A stretch of 6,872 nucleotides of DNA from Actinomycetes bacterium (GCA_030597945.1 JAUVQW010000056.1:1-6872), one strand, 5' to 3'; numbered from the stretch's first letter, positions 1 to 6,507 are shown. Numbers and translations: made by a program. The notes: a model not told the origin generated them from the sequence alone.

Positions 1-179
1 CTACAGGTTCGCCGATCATTAAGGATTCGATTGCCTATATTGATTGTAAGCTTTGGGCATTTCACGATGGAGGAGATCATTCGATATTCATAGGTGAGGT
101 CGTTGATTCCGCCACCCTCTCAGATAATCAGCCGCTGCTCTACTTTGATGGAGATTACAACGCAATCGCTGATCAATAA
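1..179 (+). CDS. Flavin reductase-like domain protein, C-terminal end (partial)
   Basis: The frame starting at position 3 is open to the TAA at 177-179 and gives 58 residues; the 5' part lies outside the window. The visible segment contains GSPIIKDSIAYIDCKL, then GGDHSIFIGEVVDS, and near the end PLLYFDGDY. This order (a 'leucine/tyrosine-x-Cys' strand, then a GDH-x-hydrophobic-GEV motif, then a short 'PL-Y' strand) is characteristic of the C-terminal half of the FMN-binding split-barrel flavin reductase family, which includes flavoredoxin and the flavin-reductase half of high-molecular-weight rubredoxins. Such proteins bind FMN and move electrons between NAD(P)H or redox proteins and a partner. 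The protein ends right after the barrel, so no C-terminal rubredoxin domain is fused here. Family assignment is fairly secure; substrate and partner cannot be told from this fragment. Confidence 0.8.
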   Translation, partial: TGSPIIKDSIAYIDCKLWAFHDGGDHSIFIGEVVDSATLSDNQPLLYFDGDYNAIADQ

Positions 180-241
180 CCATCCATGAGATCATTTTTA
201 TTCTTTTTATTAAAGGTTTCCACTCTCTGTTTTGGGAAAAG

Positions 242-333
242 TACTTCTTTGGCCGACTAAAGAAGTAAATGCACCACTATCGCGCCACAAATCGTAGCAC
301 ACTTTGACCACGCTTTTTATAGTCGGCCTTTTT
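242..333 (+). promoter_or_regulatory. Structured 5' leader: hairpin whose loop pairs with a downstream segment before the RBS
   Basis: Two exact 9-bp pairings are visible. Stem A joins 242-250 (TACTTCTTT) to 259-267 (AAAGAAGTA) around the 8-nt loop 251-258 (GGCCGACT). Stem B joins 251-259 to 320-328 (TAGTCGGCC), so it uses the whole loop of stem A plus one base. Stem B is GC-rich and is followed at once by five T (329-333) and then by the AAGGAG ribosome binding site (334-339) of the dehydrogenase gene at 350. The two pairings could form a loop-tail pseudoknot or compete. In the second case stem B plus the T tract would be a terminator-like or RBS-proximal element with a 60-base interior. I could not match it to a known riboswitch class. 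That the structure exists as complementarity is certain; that it regulates is inference. Confidence 0.5.
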
Positions 334-349
334 AAGGAGTGATCAGCAT

Positions 350-1369
350 ATGAAGCCAAAAATAGCCTTCGTTGAGACATCGGATCATTTCGACGAAATA
401 GAAAAAGAGATAGGTCCGCTTGCAGAGAGTATTATGATATCGCCGGAGCGACTCGAGAATGTCGTTGATGAAATAAAAGATTTTGATATCGTCAGTACGT
501 TTATAAGCTCCAATGTCGACAGAAAGGTCCTTAGTAAGTTTTCCGATCTTAAATTGATCGTTACGAGATCGACTGGTTATGACCATATCGATGTCGGATA
601 TGCCAACAAGAGAGGCATCACTGTCAGCAATATCCCATATTATGGAGAGAATACGGTTGCTGAACATACATTTTCTCTTATTCTTTCACTTACGAGAAAC
701 GTCCATCGTGCCTACGTTAGAACGCAGAAGAAAGATTTTTCATTAGAAGGTTTGGTCGGTTTTGATCTTAAAGGCAAGACAATAGGAGTGGTGGGAGCCG
801 GCCATATTGGCCTTTATGTTATCAAAATGGCCAAAGGCTTTGGAATGAATGTGCTGGCATTCGATATAAATCAAGACGATTTCATAGCTGAAGTACTCGG
901 TTTTACCTATTCCGAACTAGATGAGCTGATGAAGAACTCAGATATCATCTCGCTTCACGCTCCCTATAATCAAAAGACCCACCATATGATAAACAAAGAG
1001 AATATCTCGAAGATCAAGCCTGGTGCTCTTCTTATTAATACGGCAAGAGGTGCTCTTGTGGATACTGAAGCTATGATCTGGGCGCTGGAAAACGGGATCT
1101 TGAACGGGGTCGGCTTAGATGTTTTAGAAGGTGAGACCTTGATCGAAGAAGAGCTGGAAGCCTTGTCGTCAGCATCAAAGGATACTCTAACGACTCTTAT
1201 CCGTGACCATGCCTTACTCAATAGAGAGGATGTCGTCATAACTCCTCATATCGCTTTCTATAGCCAAGAAGCCGTTATGAGGATCTGGGAGACGACATTC
1301 GGCGATATACTCGCTTTTTTGGGGGGCGACTCTATTAATACGGTCTCGATAAAGAAAAAAGCCGCTTAA
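350..1369 (+). CDS. D-2-hydroxyacid dehydrogenase, D-lactate dehydrogenase type (NAD-dependent)
   Basis: This 339-residue protein has the length and layout of the D-isomer-specific 2-hydroxyacid dehydrogenases, cytosolic enzymes that interconvert a 2-oxoacid (for example pyruvate) and its D-2-hydroxyacid with NAD(H). The substrate-binding half shows STGYDHID (74-81) and the NIPYYGENTVAEH segment (94-106). The inserted Rossmann domain begins with VGAGHIG (148-154) and has the acidic NAD-selecting Asp at 172. The catalytic triad is present: Arg233 in NTARG, Glu262 in GLDVLEGE, and His300 in TPHIA. The ATG at 350 follows AAGGAG (334-339) with a 10-base spacer. A longer-than-usual acidic stretch (about 262-292) before the His motif resembles that of the D-lactate dehydrogenase clade. 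The gene sits alone between the structured leader and a convergent zinc-ribbon gene. It may form D-lactate from the same pyruvate pool that the downstream complex uses. Function at family level is secure; lactate specificity is inferred. Confidence 0.88.
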   Translation: MKPKIAFVETSDHFDEIEKEIGPLAESIMISPERLENVVDEIKDFDIVSTFISSNVDRKVLSKFSDLKLIVTRSTGYDHIDVGYANKRGITVSNIPYYGENTVAEHTFSLILSLTRNVHRAYVRTQKKDFSLEGLVGFDLKGKTIGVVGAGHIGLYVIKMAKGFGMNVLAFDINQDDFIAEVLGFTYSELDELMKNSDIISLHAPYNQKTHHMINKENISKIKPGALLINTARGALVDTEAMIWALENGILNGVGLDVLEGETLIEEELEALSSASKDTLTTLIRDHALLNREDVVITPHIAFYSQEAVMRIWETTFGDILAFLGGDSINTVSIKKKAA

Positions 1370-1374
1370 TATAA

Positions 1375-1551
1375 TTAATCGCCTAAAGGACCATCACATT
1401 TCGGACAGATGATCTCAGTTGAATCTACTTCTACAGCCTCGTGGCAATCAGCACAGACTTTTTTTGATTTACCGACAGGCTGCGGCGCTTTCCCGCCACA
1501 ACCAAGATGAAGGTCGGGACCGATCTTCTCTTCTATCTTCTGATCTTTCAT
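1375..1551 (-). CDS. Small zinc-ribbon protein, 58 residues, function unknown
   Basis: Read on the minus strand from the ATG at 1551-1549, the product is 58 residues with two CxxC knuckles, Cys33/Cys36 (CADC) and Cys49/Cys52 (CPKC), separated by 12 residues. This is the classical spacing of a one-zinc ribbon or rubredoxin-like fold. A further His15/Cys18 (HLGCGG) lies near the N-terminus and could add a ligand. A longer reading from 1578 adds nine residues, but GGGAAG lies 9 bases before the 1551 start, which I therefore prefer. The stop is 5 bases from the stop of the convergent dehydrogenase, so the two share an end-to-end junction with no obvious terminator. The Cys arrangement makes it a believable gene despite its size. 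Role (redox, RNA polymerase accessory, or metal handling) cannot be assigned. Confidence 0.72.
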   Translation of the reverse strand: MKDQKIEEKIGPDLHLGCGGKAPQPVGKSKKVCADCHEAVEVDSTEIICPKCDGPLGD

Positions 1552-1591
1552 TAGATTCACTTCCCGATAAAACATCAATAGACCAAATGCT

Positions 1592-1606
1592 TACTTATAA
1601 TAAGTA
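1592..1606. promoter_or_regulatory. 15-bp palindrome, possible operator of the zinc-ribbon promoter
   Basis: TACTTAT-A-ATAAGTA is a perfect inverted repeat with 7-bp arms around one central base. It starts at the candidate -10 box and covers the expected transcription start of the minus-strand zinc-ribbon gene, which is where a repressor dimer would act. The symmetry is seen directly; the regulator and the function are inferred. It is fully AT-rich apart from one C and one G, which lowers its weight. Confidence 0.3.
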
Positions 1607-1634
1607 TATACCCTGATTACAATAAGAGAATCAA
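1605..1634 (-). promoter_or_regulatory. Candidate sigma-70-type promoter for the zinc-ribbon gene
   Basis: On the minus strand, TTGATT (plus positions 1629-1634) is followed after 18 bases by TATATA (plus 1605-1610). This is a plausible -35/-10 pair about 55-60 bases upstream of the preferred zinc-ribbon start at 1551. AT-rich intergenic DNA produces such matches by chance, so this is only a candidate. Confidence 0.35.
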
Positions 1635-1661
1635 TGTATCGGTTTGCCGATTAGATTATAT

Positions 1662-1805
1662 CTAGAAGATCGCTATATTGATACCGGTGAGTATTAGTAG
1701 GCCAAGTATCAAGACTTCCGCAAATAAAAAGTACTTTCTTGTCATCATATTAAGATTATCGGCAGAAACAAGCATCTGTTTATAGTTTTTTTTAGTAAAT
1801 ATCAT
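1662..1805 (-). CDS. Doubtful small membrane ORF, 47 residues
   Basis: The minus strand is open from the ATG at 1805-1803 to the TAG at 1664-1662 and encodes 47 residues. The N-terminal half is polar and basic, with Lys-rich segments. Residues 25 to 47 form one continuous hydrophobic stretch (YFLFAEVLILGLLILTGINI and on), long enough for a single membrane helix with positively charged residues (Arg23, Lys24) just before it. It lies upstream of the zinc-ribbon gene on the same strand. Against it, no Shine-Dalgarno sequence is visible before the ATG or before the internal ATG pair (residues 20-21), and AT-rich DNA easily encodes hydrophobic runs. The shorter 28-residue form starting at residue 20 is equally possible. 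It is listed because it is the only coding-like signal in this gap. Confidence 0.22.
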   Translation of the reverse strand: MIFTKKNYKQMLVSADNLNMMTRKYFLFAEVLILGLLILTGINIAIF

Positions 1806-1864
1806 TTTGTTTCAATCAAGCTTATTTAGGGTATTTTTTAGTCAGCTAGCTATACAAGTAAGCC

Positions 1865-1871
1865 GAGGCGG
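1865..1871 (+). promoter_or_regulatory. Ribosome binding site deciding the TTG start of lpd
   Basis: GAGGCGG ends 4 bases before the TTG at 1876-1878. The frame is also open upstream to a TTG at 1807, but that would add 23 residues, FQSSLFRVFF and so on, before the conserved FAD-binding strand, with no ribosome binding site in front of it. Starting at 1876 places the YDLAILGGGTGG motif at residues 6-17, as usual for the family. Confidence 0.6.
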
Positions 1872-1875
1872 AAAT

Positions 1876-3267
1876 TTGAACGAAAGCAGTTACGATCTTG
1901 CGATTTTAGGCGGTGGAACGGGTGGTTATTCTGCGGCGATACGTGCCAGCGAATTGGGTCTAAAGGTAGCTCTCATTGAAAAGGATAAGCTGGGAGGAGT
2001 ATGCCTCCATCGTGGATGTATTCCGACTAAATCTCTGTTAAGAACGGCCGAATCTATCGAGGATATCAAGAGGGCCGACAAGTTCGGGGTCGAACCGCTT
2101 ACCCCAAAGTTGAATTGGAAAAAAATGATGTCCTCAAAAGAGAATGTTGTCGATCAACTTTTTAAAGGCCTAAACACTGTCCTGGCAAGCCACGATATCG
2201 ACATCTTAAAGGGCGTTGGCGATCTTCTTGAAAACGGTAATATCAGAGTCACTCTTTCAAAAACCTCCAAAGAGATATCGGCCGATAATTATATCCTTGC
2301 TACCGGCTCAAGGCCGAATACTCTGGATTTTGAAGTTGACGGTAAAACCATTATTACAAGCGATCATGCGCTACAACTTGATGAAAAACCGAGATCGGTG
2401 ATAATCCTCGGAGGCGGAGCGATCGGGCTTGAATTTGCTTACATGTGGGCAAGCTTCGGTATTGAAGTGACGGTCGTTGAAGTACTCCCCCGGATTATCG
2501 CTACTGAAGATACAGAGATTTCCAATAAGTTAGAGCAAGCGTTAACCAAAAAGGGGATAAATATTCTAACAAATACGTTATTGTAATCCGTTGATAAGAA
2601 AAAGGGTAAGGTTAAAGCAAAGATCAATAACGAGGGCGAGACTAGAACAATCGAGGCTGACAAACTATTTGTCGCCGTAGGAAGAAAAGCAGTACTTGAT
2701 GGATTCGGGATCGAAAAATGGAAAATAAGGACTAATTCCTTCATCGATGTGGATAAAGATCTTAGAACCAGTAATCCGCATGTCTACGCCGTTGGGGACG
2801 TTATCGATACACCTCAATTCGCGCATATGGCTTTCGCAGAGGGTATCTATGTGGCCGAGCATATCGCCGATGAAGATCCTGCCCCGATTGACTACGGCCT
2901 CATCCCGCGCTGCATCTATACCCACCCCGAGATCGCAGCTGTTGGTTTAAGCGAAGATGAAGCGATCGAAAAAGGATTCGACCCGATCGTCTCAAAATTC
3001 CCTTTCATCGCTAACAGCAAAGCAACCATCCTAAGAGACACAGATGGTCTGGTAAAAATCATCGCTTCCAAAAAAGGGCCGATACTGGGCATCCATATGA
3101 TAGGCCCCAAAGTTACCGAGTTAATGGCCGAAGCGATGCTAATTACAAGCTGGGAAGCTTTTCCCGAAGAGCTTGCAGATATCATCCATCCTCACCCGAC
3201 TCTTTCAGAGACCATTAGTGAGGCTACTTACAAACTATTAGGCAAACCGTTAAATATTAGTGCTTGA
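1876..3267 (+). pseudogene. lpd: Dihydrolipoamide dehydrogenase (E3) interrupted by one in-frame TAA
   Basis: E3 is the flavoprotein that reoxidises the dihydrolipoyl group of E2 and passes electrons to NAD. From the TTG at 1876 the frame is 464 codons including the final TGA, the normal E3 length. It shows the FAD motif GGGTGG (12-17), the redox-active disulfide Cys43/Cys48 in GGVCLHRGC, the NAD motif LGGGAIGLEFA, the second FAD strand VYAVGD, and the C-terminal HPHPTLSE with the catalytic His440-Glu445 dyad. Codon 237 (2584-2586) is TAA. The frame is the same on both sides (NTLL, stop, SVDKKKG), and the stop falls at a variable position where family members usually carry Glu, Lys or Gln, each one base from TAA. 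Translation as read yields a 236-residue fragment lacking the dimer interface. A restart at the GTG at 2749 would give a 172-residue tail unlikely to work alone. The gene is first in the operon, 16 bases before pdhA. It is either a recent pseudogene or a base error. Confidence 0.85.
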
Positions 3268-3283
3268 GAAATGAGGATAGGCT

Positions 3284-4243
3284 TTGAGGGTCAATAAAAA
3301 GATCAAGATTGAGCTCTATTATTATATGCGATTGGGAAGGGCGATTGAGGAAAGACTTGAGTCGCTTTACCGTCAGGGAAGGATGCCAAGCGCAATCTAC
3401 CTTGGTAGAGGACAGGAGGCGATCACCGTCGGAGCGGCTATGGCGCTGGAGGACGGTGACACCATAGCGACAACCCATCGTGATGTGATCGCGATGCTTC
3501 CAAGAGGAATGGATCCAAAAATGATCTTCGCCCAGCATTACGGCAAGGTAACATCGCCAACTAAGGGCCGGGGTGAGGCCACTTACCTAGGTGATATGTC
3601 AAAGGGCATATTCACCACTGTTAGTATGCTCCCGGACTTTTACCCGGTCTCCGCCGGGGCCGCTCTAAGTTTTAAGCTTCAAAAAATGCCCAACGTCGCT
3701 CTGGCCTTTTCCGGAGACGGAGCGACAAGCAGGGGAGATTTTCACGAAGCTCTTAACTTTGCTTCCGTACTTCAACTTCCCGCAGTATTCGTCGTCGAAA
3801 ACAATCATTTCGCCTATTCAACTCCAAACAGTAAGGAGATGAAGGTAGATCAGATATCAACTAGGGCAATCGCCTACGATATGGAAGGATCGACTATCGA
3901 CGGAAACGATGTCTTAACCGTTTACGAAAACATAAAGAAGGCTGTAGACAAGGCCCGAGGTGGAAAGGGACCGACTCTGATTGAAGCAGTTACCATGAGA
4001 ATGAAAGGACACTCAGGCCATGACCCTATGAATTACGTTCCTGAAGAGTTATTAGAGAAATGGAGAAAGAAGGATCCTATCGACAATTATCAGCGACGTC
4101 TTAAAAAAGAAGGGACATTGACAAAAGAAGAGATAGTACGGGTTTCCGAAGAGATCGAAAAGACGGTCGAAGATGCAGTAGCTTTTGCCGAAGAAAGCCC
4201 TTTCCCAAGAGAGGAGGATCTTGTCTTAGATGTCTACCGTTAA
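3284..4243 (+). CDS. pdhA: 2-oxoacid (pyruvate) dehydrogenase E1 component, alpha subunit
   Basis: The 319-residue product is the alpha half of an alpha2beta2 thiamine diphosphate-dependent E1, which decarboxylates a 2-oxoacid and reductively acylates the lipoyl arm of E2. The ThDP/Mg motif runs from GDG (144-146) to the NN pair (173-174). Around it lie HEALNFASV (154-162) and VENNHFAYSTP. The N-terminal YLGRGQEA (39-46) and THRDVIAMLPRG (64-75) segments and the active-site loop MKGHSGHDP (240-248, His243) are also in place. Translation starts at TTG 3284, with GAGG at 3273-3276, a 7-base spacer. The GRGEATYLGDMSKGI stretch (95-109) is typical of E1 alpha from pyruvate, branched-chain and acetoin dehydrogenases, so sequence alone does not settle the substrate; pyruvate is the most economical guess. 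The 3' end overlaps pdhB by 14 bases. Confidence 0.9.
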   Translation: MRVNKKIKIELYYYMRLGRAIEERLESLYRQGRMPSAIYLGRGQEAITVGAAMALEDGDTIATTHRDVIAMLPRGMDPKMIFAQHYGKVTSPTKGRGEATYLGDMSKGIFTTVSMLPDFYPVSAGAALSFKLQKMPNVALAFSGDGATSRGDFHEALNFASVLQLPAVFVVENNHFAYSTPNSKEMKVDQISTRAIAYDMEGSTIDGNDVLTVYENIKKAVDKARGGKGPTLIEAVTMRMKGHSGHDPMNYVPEELLEKWRKKDPIDNYQRRLKKEGTLTKEEIVRVSEEIEKTVEDAVAFAEESPFPREEDLVLDVYR

Positions 4244-5252
4244 AGAAAAGGTCAATGCTACTAATAAAGAGGCCCAACTTAAGCAGTCGAGCTACCTTGA
4301 AGCTATTTCTCTAGCCCTTTGGGAAGAACTTGAGCGAGACGATAGAGTCTTTCTTATAGGCGAAGATATCGGGGTCTACGGCGGCGCTTTTAAAGTGACT
4401 GAAGGTTTCCTCGATCATTTTGGAGAAGATCGGATAATCGACGCTCCACTCGAGGAAACCGGATTCATTGGTGCCGCTATCGGTGCTGCGCTTACCGGCC
4501 TCCGACCGGTTGTGGAGATCCAATACGCGGACTTCATATCATGCGGCTGGGATCAGATAGTAAATGTTGCTGCAAAGATGCACTATCGATCTTTCGAACC
4601 AGTCCCGATCGTCATCAGAAGCCCCTCAGGAGCCGGTCTAAGAGCAGGTCCATTTCATTCACAAAGCCCTGAGGCATGGTTCTCACATGTCCCGGGATTA
4701 AAAGTTGTCGTTCCGGGAACACCGTACGATGCTAAAGGCCTACTAAAATCAGCGATTCGAGATGACAATCCGGTAATCTTTTTCGAACATAAGTATCTTT
4801 ATAGGCGCCTAAAAGAAGATCTACCCGACGAAGATTATACGATTCCGATCGGTAAGGCCGACGTCAAACGATTTGGCGAAGATATTTCACTTATAACTTA
4901 CGGCGCGATGCTTCAAAAATCATTAGAAGCCGCAGACCGCCTGATTAGCGAGGGAATCTCAATGGAGATCATCGACCTCAGAACTATATATCCTCTTGAT
5001 ATTGAAACAATAATCGACTCGGTTAAGAAGACGAGTAAAGCGATGATAGTCCATGAAGACATTCGGACACTGGGGATAGGTTCAGAGGTGGCGGCAAATA
5101 TCGCAGACGCCGCTTTCGAATACTTAGACGGCCCTATAAAAAGAGTCACCGCTCCGGATATACCAGTACCTTTTAGCCCGATCCTTGAAGATGCCTTTTT
5201 ACCCCAAACAGACGATATTGTCCATGCAGCTACCGAACTTTTTAATTACTGA
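4230..5252 (+). CDS. pdhB: 2-oxoacid (pyruvate) dehydrogenase E1 component, beta subunit
   Basis: The 340-residue beta subunit pairs with pdhA to form E1. Recognisable segments are GEDIGVYGGAFKVTEG (44-59), the ThDP-activating glutamate in APLEETGFIG (Glu76), then SGAGLRAGPFHSQSPEAWF with the active-site His, PGLKVVVPGTPYDAKG, and the C-terminal transketolase fold with IDLRTIYPLD. The first 20 or so residues, before YLEAISLALWEEL, are a polar extension without family conservation. No alternative in-frame ATG, GTG or TTG occurs inside it, so the ATG at 4230 stands. Its GAGGAGG (4211-4217) lies inside pdhA with a 12-base spacer, slightly long, and the 14-base overlap suggests translational coupling that keeps the E1 subunits equimolar. 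Confidence 0.92.
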   Translation: MSTVKEKVNATNKEAQLKQSSYLEAISLALWEELERDDRVFLIGEDIGVYGGAFKVTEGFLDHFGEDRIIDAPLEETGFIGAAIGAALTGLRPVVEIQYADFISCGWDQIVNVAAKMHYRSFEPVPIVIRSPSGAGLRAGPFHSQSPEAWFSHVPGLKVVVPGTPYDAKGLLKSAIRDDNPVIFFEHKYLYRRLKEDLPDEDYTIPIGKADVKRFGEDISLITYGAMLQKSLEAADRLISEGISMEIIDLRTIYPLDIETIIDSVKKTSKAMIVHEDIRTLGIGSEVAANIADAAFEYLDGPIKRVTAPDIPVPFSPILEDAFLPQTDDIVHAATELFNY

Positions 5253-5280
5253 TGGAAACCGATATTAGCCAGGAGAGATT

Positions 5281-6501
5281 ATGGCAACAATGATAATGCC
5301 AAGACTCGGAGAGACTATAACCGAAGGCACCGTAACTAAATGGTATAAAAATGAAGGAGATATGGTCGAAAAGGACGAGATGGTTCTTGAAGTCTCAACT
5401 GATAAGGTCGACACCGAGATCCCCTCTCCCATCTCCGGCAAGCTTTCAAAAATTTTAGTCCAGGAAAACAAGACCGTCCCCGTTGAAACCGAGCTTGCAC
5501 TGATCGACGACGGGGACCAGGCTCCCGGCGATGAGTCAAAAGTAGGCAAAAGAATTGATAGCGGCGATAAAACTCAAGAACATGAATTAGACACAAAAAG
5601 AGCTATGCCATCACCTACCCTATCACCACTTGTAAGACGACTGGCAGCAGACCATAACATAGATACGGATCAGATCGTCGGAACCGGAATAGGCGGTAGA
5701 ATTAAAAAAAGAGACATTCTTGAATTTATAGAAAAACAGGATGAGCCCAAGGAGGAACAGGTTGTAAATAATTTGAAGGAATCCTCAAAACCCTTTCTTA
5801 ACGGAGAAGAGCGAGTCCCGCTTTCTGGCATGAGAAAAGCCATTGCCGAACACATGGTAAGGAGCAAACATACATCTGCCCATGTGACCACAGTCGTTGA
5901 AGTTGACATGACCAAGATCGCCACCTTTAGAGAGCAGGTAAAGAAACGGTTTAAGAATAACAAGGGTTATTCCCTAACCTTCTTGCCGTTCGTGGCTAAA
6001 GCAGTCATCGACGCGCTGCAAAAAAATCCGGATATGAACTCATCCATCGATGGCGACTATCTAATCATGAAAAAATCGATTAATTTAGGTATTGCCGTAT
6101 CTGTCCCAGGCGGTCTGATAGTCCCGGTTATAAAAGAAGCGGAAAATCTAAGTGTTGCCGGCCTGGCTGCATCCATTATCGAACTTGCGGCCAAAGCAAG
6201 AGAGAAAAGACTGGAACCGGACGACGTCAACGGAGGAACTTTTACTATAACCGATCCGGGCATCTTTGGATCGATTATCCAGACCCCCATCATCAATCAA
6301 CCGGAGGTAGGTATCTTAAGCTTAGAGAGGATAGAGAAAAGAGCCGTCGTCATCGATGATGCAATAGCGATCAGATCGATGGTTTACCTTCCTTTGTCAT
6401 ATGATCATCGAGCTGTCGACGGAGCACAGGCAACCAGCTTTCTTGTTCAAATAAAGGAAAATCTTGAAAACTGGGACCCGTCGGCTGAAATATCACTTTA
6501 A
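5281..6501 (+). CDS. pdhC: 2-oxoacid dehydrogenase E2: dihydrolipoyl acyltransferase
   Basis: E2 forms the complex core and transfers the acyl group from its lipoyl arm to CoA. The 406-residue protein has the full domain order. One lipoyl domain occupies about 1-77, with the lipoylated Lys42 in STDKVDTEIPSP. A charged, flexible linker follows at about 78-108. The peripheral subunit-binding domain lies at about 110-151 (SPLVRRLAADHNID through GTGIGGRIKKRDIL) and binds E1 or E3. After a second linker comes the catalytic domain from about 175 (VPLSGMRKAIAEHM), containing GTFTITDPGIFGS, TPIINQPEVGIL and the active-site motif His376-x-x-x-Asp380-Gly381. AGGAG lies 5 bases before the ATG. Only one lipoyl domain is present, as in many non-enterobacterial E2s. 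The catalytic segment resembles both pyruvate and branched-chain E2, so the acyl specificity is uncertain. The intact Lys42 makes the adjacent lipB a direct functional partner. Confidence 0.93.
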   Translation: MATMIMPRLGETITEGTVTKWYKNEGDMVEKDEMVLEVSTDKVDTEIPSPISGKLSKILVQENKTVPVETELALIDDGDQAPGDESKVGKRIDSGDKTQEHELDTKRAMPSPTLSPLVRRLAADHNIDTDQIVGTGIGGRIKKRDILEFIEKQDEPKEEQVVNNLKESSKPFLNGEERVPLSGMRKAIAEHMVRSKHTSAHVTTVVEVDMTKIATFREQVKKRFKNNKGYSLTFLPFVAKAVIDALQKNPDMNSSIDGDYLIMKKSINLGIAVSVPGGLIVPVIKEAENLSVAGLAASIIELAAKAREKRLEPDDVNGGTFTITDPGIFGSIIQTPIINQPEVGILSLERIEKRAVVIDDAIAIRSMVYLPLSYDHRAVDGAQATSFLVQIKENLENWDPSAEISL

Positions 6502-6507
6502 GAAAGA

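Larger units (their letters stand above)
1552..1875. other. Divergent AT-rich intergenic region between zinc-ribbon gene and pdh operon
   Basis: These 324 bases separate the minus-strand zinc-ribbon gene from the plus-strand dehydrogenase operon and must carry both promoters. Besides the palindrome and the doubtful small ORF listed separately, they contain a 10-bp palindrome AAAGTACTTT (1728-1737), a short hairpin ATCGG-TTTG-CCGAT (1638-1651), an imperfect repeat TAGAT/ATCTA (1652-1664) and a T8 run (1786-1793). On the plus strand a TATAGT (1781-1786) resembles a -10 box, but no good -35 lies at the right distance, so I do not call the operon promoter. Confidence 0.5.

Noticed and set aside
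304..332. TTGACC (304-309) as the -35 of a promoter for the dehydrogenase
   Set aside because: No -10-like hexamer lies 16-18 bases downstream; that distance falls in the GGCC/T-tract segment.
242..333. Known riboswitch or T-box in the dehydrogenase leader
   Set aside because: I found no match to the conserved cores I know (T-box, SAM, preQ1, cobalamin, fluoride); the structure is reported as unclassified instead.
1419..1616. Plus-strand 65-residue ORF
   Set aside because: It lies antisense to the zinc-ribbon gene, whose CxxC motifs are far better evidence, and its translation shows no recognisable pattern.
1766..1793. AAACA/TGTTT repeat followed by a T8 run as an intrinsic terminator
   Set aside because: The stem is only 5 bp, AT-rich, and not directly followed by the T run; no plus-strand gene ends nearby.
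2584..2586. Reassigned TAA codon as the explanation for the interrupted lpd
   Set aside because: The dehydrogenase at 1369, pdhA at 4243 and pdhC at 6501 all end at TAA exactly where their families end, and lpd and pdhB end at TGA, so a standard bacterial code fits.
2439..3185. Minus-strand ORFs antisense to lpd
   Set aside because: They are low-complexity, Ser/Ile-rich reverse translations of a recognisable gene.
1876..3267. Two separate genes: an N-terminal and a C-terminal E3-like protein
   Set aside because: The two parts are in the same frame and join without loss or gain of residues; the second part has no ribosome binding site before its GTG at 2749 and lacks part of the NAD domain.
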